DNA of 52,844 nt, taken from assembly GCF_002251085.2 (NCBI RefSeq), contig NZ_NOJZ02000017.1, positions 1 through 52,844 on the forward strand, read 5' to 3'. Positions 34,586 to 42,924 of the stretch are shown here, one piece after another. The notes under the pieces were generated by a model that saw only the letters and a program-made list of their open reading frames with translations, searched no databases and was not told the origin of the DNA. Position 1 is the first letter of the stretch, and each line of letters begins with the position of its first letter. A program made the translations under genes and the position numbers. Source of the stretch: Romboutsia maritimum. Lineage in GTDB: Bacteria > Bacillota > Clostridia > Peptostreptococcales > Peptostreptococcaceae.

Positions 34586-35352
34586 TGAGAAGTATTATAT
34601 TTTTTGTAGAAGGAATTCATGATGTAAATTGTGTTGCTAGAATTTTGCTATTAAATAATTTTAAAGAAGTAAATTCTTTAGATAAATTGCCAGATATGTG
34701 GAAATCTAGGGTCCCTAGAGCCTATCCATTTATAAATAATAGATTAGATAGACGTATACCTATGCCATCTTATTTTATGAAAAATAATTTATGTGTTGTT
34801 ATAGTTAGTTCTAATGGAATTTCTAATATTTTAAATGATATTGATTTATATTTGAGTAATATGAGTAAGCGGGAACTTAAGCAGATAGATGTTGTTTGCG
34901 CAATATTTGATGCAGATCAGTATAATGCTAAGGAAGCTTTTGACGAAAGGTTTAAAAAATATAATAAAGACATGGTTATTAATAAAAAAGACTTTTTAAA
35001 AGGTTATTGTAAAGTAAGAGGAGAGGTTATAAGTTTATATCATTATTTTTTCCCAGACAATTGTTCTAATGGAAATTTAGAAAATTTTTTATTAGAAGGA
35101 GCTAAAGTGGTATATGGAGATTTACTTAAAAATGTGGATGACTATATAAATAAAGTAGATGATAAGTATAAGAAAAATTGGAGTATTTCTAGTGAAAATA
35201 AGGTGAAGGTTGGATGTATATCTAATATTTTTCAACCAGGTGGAGCTAATCAAACTTCTATAAGATATGATGATTGGATTAGTTACGAAAGTATGAAAAG
35301 TAGTTATATTATAAAGCAGTTTTATGATTTTATTATGAATATTATTGAATAA
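34585..35352 (+). CDS. TOPRIM-fold (DUF3226-like) protein, partner of the ATPase
   Basis: 255 residues. The N-terminal FFVEGIHDVNCVARILL gives the TOPRIM glutamate (Glu9), and CAIFDADQYNA gives the DxD (Asp109, Asp111), the metal site of TOPRIM nucleases. The arrangement fits the DUF3226 family. C-terminal LENFLLEGAK is also typical of this group. It starts on the TAATG overlap with the ATPase. In PARIS and OLD systems the TOPRIM protein is the toxic nuclease released by the ATPase upon phage sensing; the same role is inferred here, not shown. The pair is closed by a strong terminator. Confidence 0.8.
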   Translation: MRSIIFFVEGIHDVNCVARILLLNNFKEVNSLDKLPDMWKSRVPRAYPFINNRLDRRIPMPSYFMKNNLCVVIVSSNGISNILNDIDLYLSNMSKRELKQIDVVCAIFDADQYNAKEAFDERFKKYNKDMVINKKDFLKGYCKVRGEVISLYHYFFPDNCSNGNLENFLLEGAKVVYGDLLKNVDDYINKVDDKYKKNWSISSENKVKVGCISNIFQPGGANQTSIRYDDWISYESMKSSYIIKQFYDFIMNIIE

Positions 35353-35369
35353 GAATGCTCGATATAAAA

Positions 35370-35427
35370 AAATAAACTTTCTTACATTAAGGCTTAAAAA
35401 GCTTTTAAATGTAAGGAAGTTTATTTT
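35370..35427. terminator. Bidirectional hairpin terminator
   Basis: Outer arms AATAAACTT-CTTACATT (35371-35388) and AATGTAAG-AAGTTTATT (35408-35425), with an inner AAGGCTT/AAGCTTT hairpin, flanked by A-run and T-run. Confidence 0.88.
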
Positions 35428-35543
35428 CTTTAAATTTAAAAGTAAGAAAATCTTGAATAAAGTAAAAATATAATATACAATATGATTTTTTAGTGTAAGT
35501 TAATAATGTGTTAAAAAATGGATTTATGAAAGGTGAAAATCAT

Positions 35544-36290
35544 ATGTACTATGAAAATATACATGAATTTATTAAAAAAATAGACAGTAAAAATATTGAT
35601 AAATTAAAACCTCAATTAATGAAATATGTAAGTGAACTTATTTTATCAATAAGAGATGAGGATAATAAATTATCTTTCAAAGATACAGAAAAGATGCTAG
35701 ATATTGTATTGATAAGAGAGGAATTTCAGTATGATTTAGAAAAAGAATTAGAATTGGAGAATAGTAAATTTGGATTATTAACAGATGAATTTATGAAAGT
35801 ATATAAACAATTTACAGAAGAAATAGTCAAAAATGGATATTTGAGTGATGCTATAAGTTTAACTAGATCTAATTTTAGGGCTTTAGGATGTATTCATAGA
35901 GATGTGTATCTTGTGAGTAAACAAGTTGGAAAATTTGAATATATGAACTCGAAAGAGTATTTAGAAGATTTACAAGAACAACTTTATGATCAATTAGATC
36001 AATTTAAAAGAGAGTTTTCAAGAGAATATTTTAATATTTTAGGTTTAATTAGTTATATAAAATCTGAATTAGAATATAGAATTAATGAAATTATAGGTAC
36101 TATTTTTCAAGAGTTAAAGGATAAATCCTTAGATGATTTTAATAAAGAAGATCATATTGATGAGTACAAGAATATATTTAACAAAGATTATGCTAAAGAA
36201 CTTGAAAGAAGAAAATATTCATGGAATGTTTTGAGCACAAAACTACAAGAAAATTACTTTAGAGATGAATTATATAAAGACTTGGACTAA
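35544..36290 (+). CDS. All-helical protein of unknown function upstream of the cytolysin
   Basis: 248 residues from ATG 35544, chosen because AAAGGTG ends eight bases upstream; GTG 35508 and ATG 35526 are in frame but precede this site. Strongly charged and predicted helical throughout, with long Glu/Lys/Leu-rich segments (EYLEDLQEQLYDQLDQFKRE, IREEFQYDLEKELELENSKF) that could be coiled coil. No signal peptide or membrane segment; one cysteine (RALGCIHRD). I do not recognise a family. It lies between the ATPase/TOPRIM terminator and the cytolysin and has 134 bases to the latter, so it could belong to either context or neither. Confidence 0.75.
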   Translation: MYYENIHEFIKKIDSKNIDKLKPQLMKYVSELILSIRDEDNKLSFKDTEKMLDIVLIREEFQYDLEKELELENSKFGLLTDEFMKVYKQFTEEIVKNGYLSDAISLTRSNFRALGCIHRDVYLVSKQVGKFEYMNSKEYLEDLQEQLYDQLDQFKREFSREYFNILGLISYIKSELEYRINEIIGTIFQELKDKSLDDFNKEDHIDEYKNIFNKDYAKELERRKYSWNVLSTKLQENYFRDELYKDLD

Positions 36291-36424
36291 AGGCATTTTG
36301 ATTTATTCTCCCTTATATATTATAAAATACTATATAGATTTATGAAATTGCATTTAATTTATTAAATTATGTTAAATTTTTATTAATTCAACCGTATCAT
36401 CATAATAGAGGGAGGCGAAATTTT

Positions 36425-37933
36425 ATGAAAAAACTTAATCAAGCTAAAAAAACAAGGCTGTTTGTAGGACTTGCAATGACTTTATGTATGTGCACACATT
36501 CATTTGTTGGTTTTGCTACAGCAGCTACTGTTAGTAATCAGGAAGATATTGATTTAGGTATCTCAAACTTAAAGTATAATCGAAATGAAGTTTTATCAAC
36601 AAAGGGTGACACAATAGAAAGTGTTGTTCCAAAAGAAGGTTTAAAATCAAAAGATAAATTTGTAGTGGTGGAGCGTAAGAAGAAATCACTTACGACATCA
36701 CCAGTAGACATTTCAATTATTGATTCTGTAACAGATCGTACATATCCAGGAGCACTACAACTTGCAGATGATTCTTTTGTTGAAAATCGACCTAGTATAT
36801 TAATGTGTAAGAGAAAACCTCTAGATATTAGTATAGATTTACCAGGTATGAAAAAAGGAAATACAACAACGGTACAAAATCCAACATATGCAAATGTATC
36901 TGGTGCAGTAGATGAATTAGTATCTAATTGGAGTGATAAGTATTCAACAACACATACTTTACCTGCAAGAACACAGTACACAGAAGCAATGGTTTATAGC
37001 AAGTCTCAAATAGGAAGTGCACTTAATGTTAATGCTAAAGTCCTTGATAATTCACTTGGAATAGACTTTAATGCTATATCAAATGGTGAGAAAAAAGTTA
37101 TGGTTGCAGCATATAAACAAATTTTTTATACTGTAAGTGCTCAATTACCTAACAACCCATCAGAAGTTTTTGATAACAGCGTTACTTTTAACGAGTTAAT
37201 TCGTAAAGGAGTAAGTAATGAAACACCACCTCTAATGGTGTCAAATGTAGCATATGGTAGAACTATTTATGTTAAACTAGAAACAACATCTAAAAGCAAA
37301 GATGTACAAGCTGCTTTTAAAGCATTAATAAAAAATAATAATGTAGAAGCTAGTTCTCAGTACAAAGATATTTTTGAAGATAGTTCATTCACTGCTGTAG
37401 TATTAGGTGGAGATTCTAAAGAACATAATAAGATTATCACAAAAGATTTTGATGAAATAAGAAACGTACTTAAAGAAAATGCAGAATTTAGTTTAAAAAA
37501 TCCTGCGTATCCAATTTCATATACAAGTGTTTTCTTAAAAGATAATTCAATTGCTGCTGTACATAATAAAACAGATTATATAGAAACTACATCTACAGAA
37601 TATTCTAAGGGTAAAGTAACTCTTGATCATAGAGGTGCGTATGTTGCTCAATTTGAAGTTTCATGGGATGAGTTTACATATGATGAAAATGGAAAAGAAG
37701 TATTAACTCATAAGACATGGGATGGAAATTATAGAGATAGAACAGCTCATTTCTCTACAGTAATACCACTTAAACCTAATTCTAAAAATATAAGAATTTT
37801 GGCTAGAGAATGCACAGGTCTGGCTTGGGAATGGTGGAGAAATGTTGTTAATGAATATAATGTTCCTCTAACAAATGATATAAATGTTTCTATTTGGGGA
37901 ACTACTTTATATCCAAAGACTAATTTTAATTAG
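36425..37933 (+). CDS. sdl: Cholesterol-dependent cytolysin (thiol-activated pore-forming toxin)
   Basis: 502 residues, full length for the family (perfringolysin is 500). GAGGGAGG ribosome site. Signal peptide to about residue 34 ([10 protein letters not shown]), so secreted by Sec. Domain 1-3 motifs include [24 protein letters not shown] and [15 protein letters not shown]. The tryptophan-rich undecapeptide in domain 4, [11 protein letters not shown], is canonical and sits at residues 462-472. Water-soluble monomers bind membrane cholesterol and assemble into large beta-barrel pores, lysing host cells. Symbol sdl (sordellilysin) is given because the overall sequence style and presumed host fit C. 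sordellii; a bifermentans-type homologue is possible. No VirR box was found upstream. A hairpin-repeat copy serves as terminator. Confidence 0.95.
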   Translation: MKKLNQAKKTRLFVGLAMTLCMCTHSFVGFATAATVSNQEDIDLGISNLKYNRNEVLSTKGDTIESVVPKEGLKSKDKFVVVERKKKSLTTSPVDISIIDSVTDRTYPGALQLADDSFVENRPSILMCKRKPLDISIDLPGMKKGNTTTVQNPTYANVSGAVDELVSNWSDKYSTTHTLPARTQYTEAMVYSKSQIGSALNVNAKVLDNSLGIDFNAISNGEKKVMVAAYKQIFYTVSAQLPNNPSEVFDNSVTFNELIRKGVSNETPPLMVSNVAYGRTIYVKLETTSKSKDVQAAFKALIKNNNVEASSQYKDIFEDSSFTAVVLGGDSKEHNKIITKDFDEIRNVLKENAEFSLKNPAYPISYTSVFLKDNSIAAVHNKTDYIETTSTEYSKGKVTLDHRGAYVAQFEVSWDEFTYDENGKEVLTHKTWDGNYRDRTAHFSTVIPLKPNSKNIRILARECTGLAWEWWRNVVNEYNVPLTNDINVSIWGTTLYPKTNFN

Positions 37934-37950
37934 TAGTTTAGTGTTTGATT

Positions 37951-38012
37951 AACCTATCGCTTGGGCTGAATGTAGAATGAACTTACATTTCAGCCCAAGC
38001 GGTAGGTTTTTT
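37951..38012 (+). repeat. Long-hairpin intergenic repeat, copy 6 (short form), cytolysin terminator
   Basis: Begins 17 bases after the cytolysin stop. Arms AACCTATCGCTTGGGCTGAA and TTCAGCCCAAGCGGTAGGTT, then TTTTTT. The GGGCTGAA/TTCAGCCC pair differs from copy 1 (GGGGTGA/TCACCCC) by a compensatory G-to-C change. Inner TGCAGGC hairpin missing, as in copy 4. Confidence 0.9.
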
Positions 38013-38164
38013 CTTATTTCTCTATAGGTATTTAGATAAGAATTTTTTACCTTTTTAATATCCTAAATCATCAACTTTATAATTATCTGTTGTAGTACAA
38101 GTAACTAAAGAAAATGCTATAAGAAATACAAATAACTATAGAACATCTAAAGAAAAATAATCTT

Positions 38165-38416
38165 ATGGAAAATGAAGACAAAAAAAGTTGCTCTTTGTAT
38201 ATGAATGAAATAAGTACTGGGAAACTAATAATTGTAATTTTACAAAGTGAAGATAAAATAAATTTATCAGGGTTTATTATGGAAGGTAATGGGCAAATAT
38301 TATATGATTACTTAATAAGTTTAATGAATGAACCTATTGAAAAAAGTTCTAATCCATTAGATCAAGTAATCGAAGAATTAAATCATTTTAGACCTTATGG
38401 TAAATATTTTAAATAA
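38165..38416 (+). CDS. Small protein of unknown function, possibly truncated
   Basis: 83 residues from ATG 38165, with no recognisable ribosome site. The frame stays open upstream to about 38123 without a normal start codon, and the extra residues (ITIEHLKKNNL) look protein-like, so this may be the 3' part of a longer lost gene. Content: a beta-rich stretch (CSLYMNEISTGKLIIVILQS) followed by helices. No signal or membrane segment. On the minus strand at about 38062-38130 there is also a start-less, lipoprotein-like peptide (LIAFSLVTCTTTDNY). The area downstream of the cytolysin seems to be decaying sequence. Confidence 0.45.
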   Translation: MENEDKKSCSLYMNEISTGKLIIVILQSEDKINLSGFIMEGNGQILYDYLISLMNEPIEKSSNPLDQVIEELNHFRPYGKYFK

Positions 38417-38529
38417 ATAGATATCTAGTAGTATTTACAGTTATGTTTACATCCATATCTATAAATAAAACTAATATTATAATCAAACTATAGTTCAAGT
38501 ATATTAGTATATGTTTTCTAAAATACAGT

Positions 38530-38655
38530 TTGATATTTTTAATAGGGGCATTAGGTTGTGTTTTAATTTCTGATTGGTATTTTTGGATAGATTTTATTGT
38601 TTGGCTTATATATTTCTTTAAAAATTCCGGAACTGTTGATAAAATTCTATTTTAA
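38530..38655 (+). pseudogene. Possible membrane-protein remnant in the 38417-38818 gap
   Basis: Within a 400-base interval lacking a normal gene, one frame is open from about 38485 to TAA 38653-38655. It reads a hydrophobic peptide containing GALGCVLISDWYFWIDFIVW and then FFKNSGTVDKILF. The only start is TTG 38530 without a ribosome site. It resembles the last transmembrane helices of a polytopic protein. The rest of the gap holds AT-rich DNA and the ArsR operator at 38718-38743. Confidence 0.35.
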
Positions 38656-38717
38656 GACAATCCCTTTTTGTGTTATATAAAACATTGTATTTTAGAGTAT
38701 CTTAAATCCTGTCGAAA

Positions 38718-38743
38718 AATAAATCAAAAAAAGTTGATTTATT
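38718..38743 (+). promoter_or_regulatory. ArsR-type operator upstream of the first arsenic operon
   Basis: AATAAATCAA and TTGATTTATT form a perfect 10-bp palindrome around six bases (38718-38743). The core ATCAA-N6-TTGAT is identical in half-sites and spacing to three sites at 41538-41646. TTTACA follows at 38746 and may be a -35 element. Confidence 0.8.
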
Positions 38744-38818
38744 AGTTTACAAAATTAGAAACTTAGCATATCATATGATTATAATTGAATATGATTATTT
38801 AAACAAAGGAGATATTAA

Positions 38819-39211
38819 ATGGAAATAGTACAAATACTAAAAGCATTAGGTGATCAAACTAGAATAAGGATAGTTAATATTTTAAGAGAAGGACCTTTGT
38901 GTGTTTGTGAGATAGAGTCAATCCTTGAAATTACACAATCTAATGCATCTAGACACTTGAATAAACTAATGAATGCTAAAATAGTTCTTTATTACAAAGA
39001 AGCAAAATTTGTTTATTATAAGATAGATGAAAATACTATAAGTAAGCATGGGTTTATAAAAAATATTTTAGACAATGAATTAGAAAAGGAAGATGATTTA
39101 AAGTATGATTATAAAACATTAAAAATTTATAAAAATGCAGGATTAAGTTGTGATAATGTATTACAAATTAAGGAAATTATAGCAAAGACAAACAAAGAAA
39201 AAGAAATTTAG
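38819..39211 (+). CDS. arsR: ArsR/SmtB family arsenic-responsive repressor
   Basis: 130 residues, AAGGAG ribosome site. Winged helix with LKALGDQTRIRIVNIL, CVCEIESILEITQSNASRHLNKL (recognition helix preceded by the CVC metal motif) and the wing AKFVYYKIDEN. The CxC in helix 3-4 is the arsenite-binding signature of classical ArsR. A 30-residue C-terminal extension includes a further Cys (AGLSCDNVLQ). It should repress its own operon from the palindrome at 38718-38743 and release on As(III). It leads a phosphodiesterase-like gene and an Acr3 pump. Confidence 0.95.
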   Translation: MEIVQILKALGDQTRIRIVNILREGPLCVCEIESILEITQSNASRHLNKLMNAKIVLYYKEAKFVYYKIDENTISKHGFIKNILDNELEKEDDLKYDYKTLKIYKNAGLSCDNVLQIKEIIAKTNKEKEI

Positions 39212-39225
39212 TAGGAGGAATAATA

Positions 39226-39969
39226 ATGAGAATAGCAGTTATATCAGATATTCATAGTAATATATATGCACTAGAAGAAGTTTTAAATGATATTGAAAAT
39301 CGTAATATAGACTTAACTATTTGCACAGGAGACTTAGTTGGATACGCAACAAGACCAAATGAAGTTATAGAAACTATTAAAAAAAATAACATTTTAACTA
39401 TAATGGGTAATTATGATGATGCAATAGGAAACTTAAAAGTAGTTTGTGGTTGTGATTATAAAAATCCTAAGGATGCTGAGAAAGCTGGACTTTCAATGAA
39501 CTTTACATCACAAAATACAAGTGATGAAAATAAATTATATTTAAGAAATTTACCAAAAGAAGCAACTTTAACTTTTAACAATAAAACTTTAAAATTTGTT
39601 CATGGAAGTACTAGGATAATGAATGAATATTTAAAAGAAAATTCTAAACAAGCAGATGAAGTTATGAGTAATTTAAAAGAAGATATATTGATTTGCGGTC
39701 ATACTCATATACCATATGCTAAATATTATGGTGAAAAATTACTTGTTAATGCAGGAAGTGTAGGAAAGCCAAAGACTGGAAGTCCTGATGCAAATTATGT
39801 GATTATAGATATAAATAATCGAGATGAAATGGCTAAAAAAGAATTTTCAATAAACATTGAAATAATAGAAGTAGCTTACGATTTTGAAAAAACAGCAAAA
39901 GAAATAGAGGAAAATGAAATACTTCCAAGAAACTTTGCAAGACTAATAAGAGAAGGTAGTTTAAAATAG
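39226..39969 (+). CDS. YfcE/MJ0936-type metallophosphoesterase in an ars operon
   Basis: 247 residues, AGGAGG ribosome site. Calcineurin-like metallophosphoesterase: VISDIHSNIYAL (first metal ligands DxH), CTGDLVGY (GD), MGNYDDAI (in place of GNH/GND), FVHGS and ICGHTHIPY (GHxH), VNAGSVGKPK. Two divalent metals are expected; family members hydrolyse phosphodiesters. Note MGNYD where GNHD is commonest, a variant also found in this subfamily. Located 14 bases after arsR and 24 before acr3, it is clearly operonic. A role in arsenic resistance, such as acting on an arsenylated or phosphorylated metabolite, is inference. Confidence 0.88.
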   Translation: MRIAVISDIHSNIYALEEVLNDIENRNIDLTICTGDLVGYATRPNEVIETIKKNNILTIMGNYDDAIGNLKVVCGCDYKNPKDAEKAGLSMNFTSQNTSDENKLYLRNLPKEATLTFNNKTLKFVHGSTRIMNEYLKENSKQADEVMSNLKEDILICGHTHIPYAKYYGEKLLVNAGSVGKPKTGSPDANYVIIDINNRDEMAKKEFSINIEIIEVAYDFEKTAKEIEENEILPRNFARLIREGSLK

Positions 39970-39993
39970 TAAAAAGTATTAGGAGGAATAATA

Positions 39994-41088
39994 ATGAGTA
40001 ATAAAAAAAATAAGCCTGGAATAGCTGTAAATGTTCAGTCTAAAGAAAAAATTGGTGGACTTGGTGTATTTGAAAAATATCTAACAATTTGGGTAGCACT
40101 ATGTATAGTAGTTGGTGTTTTAATAGGTGTTTATTTACCTCAAATACCTCAAACTTTAGATAAGTTTACTTATGCTCAAGTTTCTATACCAGTGGCTATA
40201 CTTATATGGCTTATGATTTATCCAATGATGTTAAAGATTGATTTTACATCTATAAAAAATGCTACAAAGCAAAAGAAAGGCTTAGTTGTTACTTGTGGAA
40301 CAAACTGGTTGATAAAGCCGTTTACAATGTATGTTATATCATACTTCTTTTTAATAATAGTATTTAAAAGCTTTATATCACCAGACCTAGCTAAAGAATA
40401 TTTAGCAGGAGCAGTGCTACTTGGAGCGGCACCATGTACTGCTATGGTTTTCGTTTGGAGTCATTTAACAGAGGGAGATCCTGCGTATACATTAGTTCAA
40501 GTTGCAGTTAATGATATTATATTATTAGTAGCATTTGCACCTATAGTAGCATTTTTACTAGGGGTTACTAATGTAGTTGTACCAATGGATACATTATTAT
40601 TATCAGTAGTGTTATTTGTTATAATTCCTTTTGTAGCAGGATATTTTTCAAGAAATATGATAATTAAGAAAAAAGGTCAATATTATTTTGAAAATGAATT
40701 TTTATCTAAATTTAATGGTGTTACAGTAGTTGGATTATTATTAACATTGATAATATTATTTGCATTCCAAGGTCAAAAGATAATAGATAACCCAGCACAT
40801 ATAGTATTAATTGCCATACCACTTACAATACAAACATTCTTCATATTTTTCTTAGCTTATGGATGGTGTAAACTTTGGAAGCTACCTCATAATATAGCAG
40901 CTCCAGCTGGTATGATAGGAGCTAGTAATTTCTTTGAGTTAGCAGTAGCAGTTGCAATAGCTTTATTTGGACTTAATTCAGGAGCAGCTTTAACTACTGT
41001 TGTTGGAGTACTTGTTGAAGTTCCAGTTATGCTTTTATTAGTTTTTATAGCTAATAAGACTAAACATTGGTTTAATAATTTTTCATAA
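39994..41088 (+). CDS. acr3: Arsenite efflux transporter, ACR3 family
   Basis: 364 residues, ten predicted transmembrane segments. ACR3 signatures are clear: GAAPCTAMVFVWSHLTEGDP with the essential Cys, VNDIILL and NFFELAVAVAIALFGL. It exports As(OH)3/arsenite by proton exchange through the cytoplasmic membrane. AGGAGG ribosome site. Last gene of the first arsenic operon; no arsenate reductase gene is present, so arsenite itself is presumably the main challenge, as expected in an anaerobe. Confidence 0.97.
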   Translation: MSNKKNKPGIAVNVQSKEKIGGLGVFEKYLTIWVALCIVVGVLIGVYLPQIPQTLDKFTYAQVSIPVAILIWLMIYPMMLKIDFTSIKNATKQKKGLVVTCGTNWLIKPFTMYVISYFFLIIVFKSFISPDLAKEYLAGAVLLGAAPCTAMVFVWSHLTEGDPAYTLVQVAVNDIILLVAFAPIVAFLLGVTNVVVPMDTLLLSVVLFVIIPFVAGYFSRNMIIKKKGQYYFENEFLSKFNGVTVVGLLLTLIILFAFQGQKIIDNPAHIVLIAIPLTIQTFFIFFLAYGWCKLWKLPHNIAAPAGMIGASNFFELAVAVAIALFGLNSGAALTTVVGVLVEVPVMLLLVFIANKTKHWFNNFS

Positions 41089-41193
41089 AATTATATAAAA
41101 ATAACATAATTATTATAACTTTGTAAAAATTAATATCACAATATTTTTTAATAGGATACAATTAGTGTAATATTGGATATTATTTATAAATGT

Positions 41194-41225
41194 AGTATAC
41201 TTAACATTATTATGTTTTAGTATAC
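41194..41225 (+). promoter_or_regulatory. Inverted repeat before the second arsR
   Basis: AGTATACTTAACAT (41194-41207) and ATGTTTTAGTATAC (41212-41225) form an imperfect palindrome directly before AGGAGG. It differs from the ATCAA-N6-TTGAT operators used elsewhere in this region and may bind the second ArsR. Confidence 0.5.
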
Positions 41226-41241
41226 AGGAGGATATATAATT

Positions 41242-41523
41242 ATGGTTACTAATGAATACGAAAGTATCTTTAAAGCACTAGCAGATGAGAAAAGACTTAA
41301 AATACTTGCTTATTTAAATCAAAATGGTCATACGTGTGTTTGTAAGCTTGTTGAAAAATTTGATTTATCTCAATCTAAGTTGTCATATCATTTAAAATTA
41401 TTATTAAATGCTAACTTAATAAATAAAACATCTGAAGGTAAATGGAATTTTTATGATGCTGATTTAAATCAGTTGAAAAATATCTTATCAGAAGAAACTA
41501 TAAATAAATTATTTATAAAATAA
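41242..41523 (+). CDS. ArsR/SmtB family repressor, second copy
   Basis: 93 residues, AGGAGG ribosome site. Winged helix: FKALADEKRLKILAYL, HTCVCKLVEKFDLSQSKLSYHLKLL with the CVC metal-binding pair, and the wing GKWNFYDADLNQLK. Shorter than the ArsR at 38819 and about as diverged as paralogues are. It probably controls the permease downstream through the three palindromes between them. Effector metal or metalloid unproven; CVC suggests arsenite or antimonite. Confidence 0.93.
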   Translation: MVTNEYESIFKALADEKRLKILAYLNQNGHTCVCKLVEKFDLSQSKLSYHLKLLLNANLINKTSEGKWNFYDADLNQLKNILSEETINKLFIK

Positions 41524-41535
41524 AAAAACAAGGAA

Positions 41536-41646
41536 ATATCAAAAAAAATTGATATTAGAGTTGATAAATCAATTTTTTTTGATATAATAAATGTATAGAA
41601 AGATTTTGTATGTGTTTTTTTATACATAACATCAAAAAAAATTGAT
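41536..41646 (+). promoter_or_regulatory. Three ATCAA-N6-TTGAT operators before the permease
   Basis: Cores at 41538-41553, 41568-41583 and 41631-41646, each ATCAA, six A/T bases, TTGAT. The first extends to ATATCAA/TTGATAT. The third touches the ribosome site of the permease gene, so binding there could also block translation-start proximal transcription. A fourth site of the same type lies before the first arsR (38718-38743). Confidence 0.78.
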
Positions 41647-41660
41647 AAGAGGTGATATAT

Positions 41661-42659
41661 TTGTTGGATTGGATTAATAATCAAGTTTTAAAAATGGAAT
41701 GGTTATCTAACTTAGTTACATTATTTGTTGAAAAAATACTAAAATTAGATATAAACAGTAAAATTGGTGGGAGTGTTCAATTCTTTTTATATGATACTAT
41801 AAAAATATTTATACTTTTATCAGTTTTGATATTTTTAATATCATATATACAAAGTTATTTTCCGCCAGAAAGAACTAAAAAAATACTTTCAAGATTTAAA
41901 GGAATAATAGGAAATACAATTGGAGCTCTTTTAGGTACGATAACTCCATTTTGTTCATGTTCAAGTATTCCTATATTTATAGGATTTACAAATGCAGGAT
42001 TGCCACTAGGTATTACTTTTTCTTTTTTAATATCATCTCCATTAGTTGATATAGGGTCATTACTTATACTTATGTCTTTCTTTGGAGGTAAGATTGCTAT
42101 AGCTTATGTTGTTGTAGGATTAATTCTTGCTATAGCTGGAGGAACTGTTATAAATAGTATGAGCTTAGAAGATGAAATACAATCTTATGTAAAAGAAATG
42201 CCTAACGTAGATGCAGAGATAGAGTCTCTTACAAGAAAACAAAGAATTGATTATGCAACTGAAGAAGTAAAAAATATAATAAAAAAAGTATGGGTATATA
42301 TATTAATAGGAGTAGGGATAGGGGCTGCGATTCATAACTGGATACCTCAAAGTGTAATAGAGAGGATATTAGGAAATGATAATTTATTTGCTCCAATACT
42401 TGCAACAGCAGTTGGAATACCAATGTATGCAGATATTTTTGGTACTATTCCAATAGCTGAAGCGTTATTCTTAAAAGGAGTACCTATAGGAACAATATTA
42501 GCATTTATGATGAGCGTAACAGCTTTATCATTACCATCTATGATAATGCTATCTAGAGTTATAAAACCTAAACTATTAGCAAAATTTGTAGCAATAGTAT
42601 CAGTAGGTATAATTATTATTGGATATGGATTTAATTATTTTTCATATCTATTAGTATAA
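41661..42659 (+). CDS. Permease of the ArsP/DUF318 family
   Basis: 332 residues. I place the start at TTG 41661, six bases after GAGGTG; a GTG at 41652 overlaps that site. About eight transmembrane segments in two halves. The family motif GTITPFCSCSSIPIFIGFTNAGLP, quoted in part as TPFCSCSSIP, and the second-half GIPMYADIFGTIPIAEAL are clear. ArsP members export trivalent organoarsenicals such as methylarsenite; others in DUF318 have unknown substrates. The thioredoxin-like gene next door is the normal companion of this family. Controlled by three ArsR-type operators. Confidence 0.9.
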   Translation: MLDWINNQVLKMEWLSNLVTLFVEKILKLDINSKIGGSVQFFLYDTIKIFILLSVLIFLISYIQSYFPPERTKKILSRFKGIIGNTIGALLGTITPFCSCSSIPIFIGFTNAGLPLGITFSFLISSPLVDIGSLLILMSFFGGKIAIAYVVVGLILAIAGGTVINSMSLEDEIQSYVKEMPNVDAEIESLTRKQRIDYATEEVKNIIKKVWVYILIGVGIGAAIHNWIPQSVIERILGNDNLFAPILATAVGIPMYADIFGTIPIAEALFLKGVPIGTILAFMMSVTALSLPSMIMLSRVIKPKLLAKFVAIVSVGIIIIGYGFNYFSYLLV

Positions 42660-42693
42660 TAAAATTTAAATAGAATATATGGAGGTATAAGTT

Positions 42694-42924
42694 GTGGAGA
42701 TTAAAATATTAGGATCAGGATGTTCAAGTTGTAATGATTTATTAAAAAGAACAGAGCAAGCAGTTAAAGAATTAGGTGTTGAAGCAAGTTTTGAAAAGAT
42801 AACTGATATGATGCAAATAATGTCTTTTGGGGTTATGAAAACTCCTGCATTAGTTGTAAATGGAAAAGTTAAGGCTAGTGGAAGAGTTCCATCAGTTGAA
42901 GATATAAAAAATTTATTGAAATAA
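42694..42924 (+). CDS. Thioredoxin-fold redox-active disulfide protein
   Basis: 76 residues from GTG 42694 with GGAGGT seven bases upstream. Small glutaredoxin/thioredoxin-like protein: MEIKILGSGCSSCNDLLKRT with the CSSC redox pair at residues 10 and 13, MKTPALVVNGKVKASGRVPS with the cis-proline TPAL. It matches the family described as redox-active disulfide protein 2 (MTH895-like). It probably delivers thiol-bound substrate to, or reduces, the neighbouring permease. Confidence 0.93.
   Translation: MEIKILGSGCSSCNDLLKRTEQAVKELGVEASFEKITDMMQIMSFGVMKTPALVVNGKVKASGRVPSVEDIKNLLK

Noticed and set aside
36291..36424. VirR boxes upstream of the cytolysin
   Set aside because: Searched by eye for paired CCCAGTT-type boxes as at perfringolysin genes; none present.
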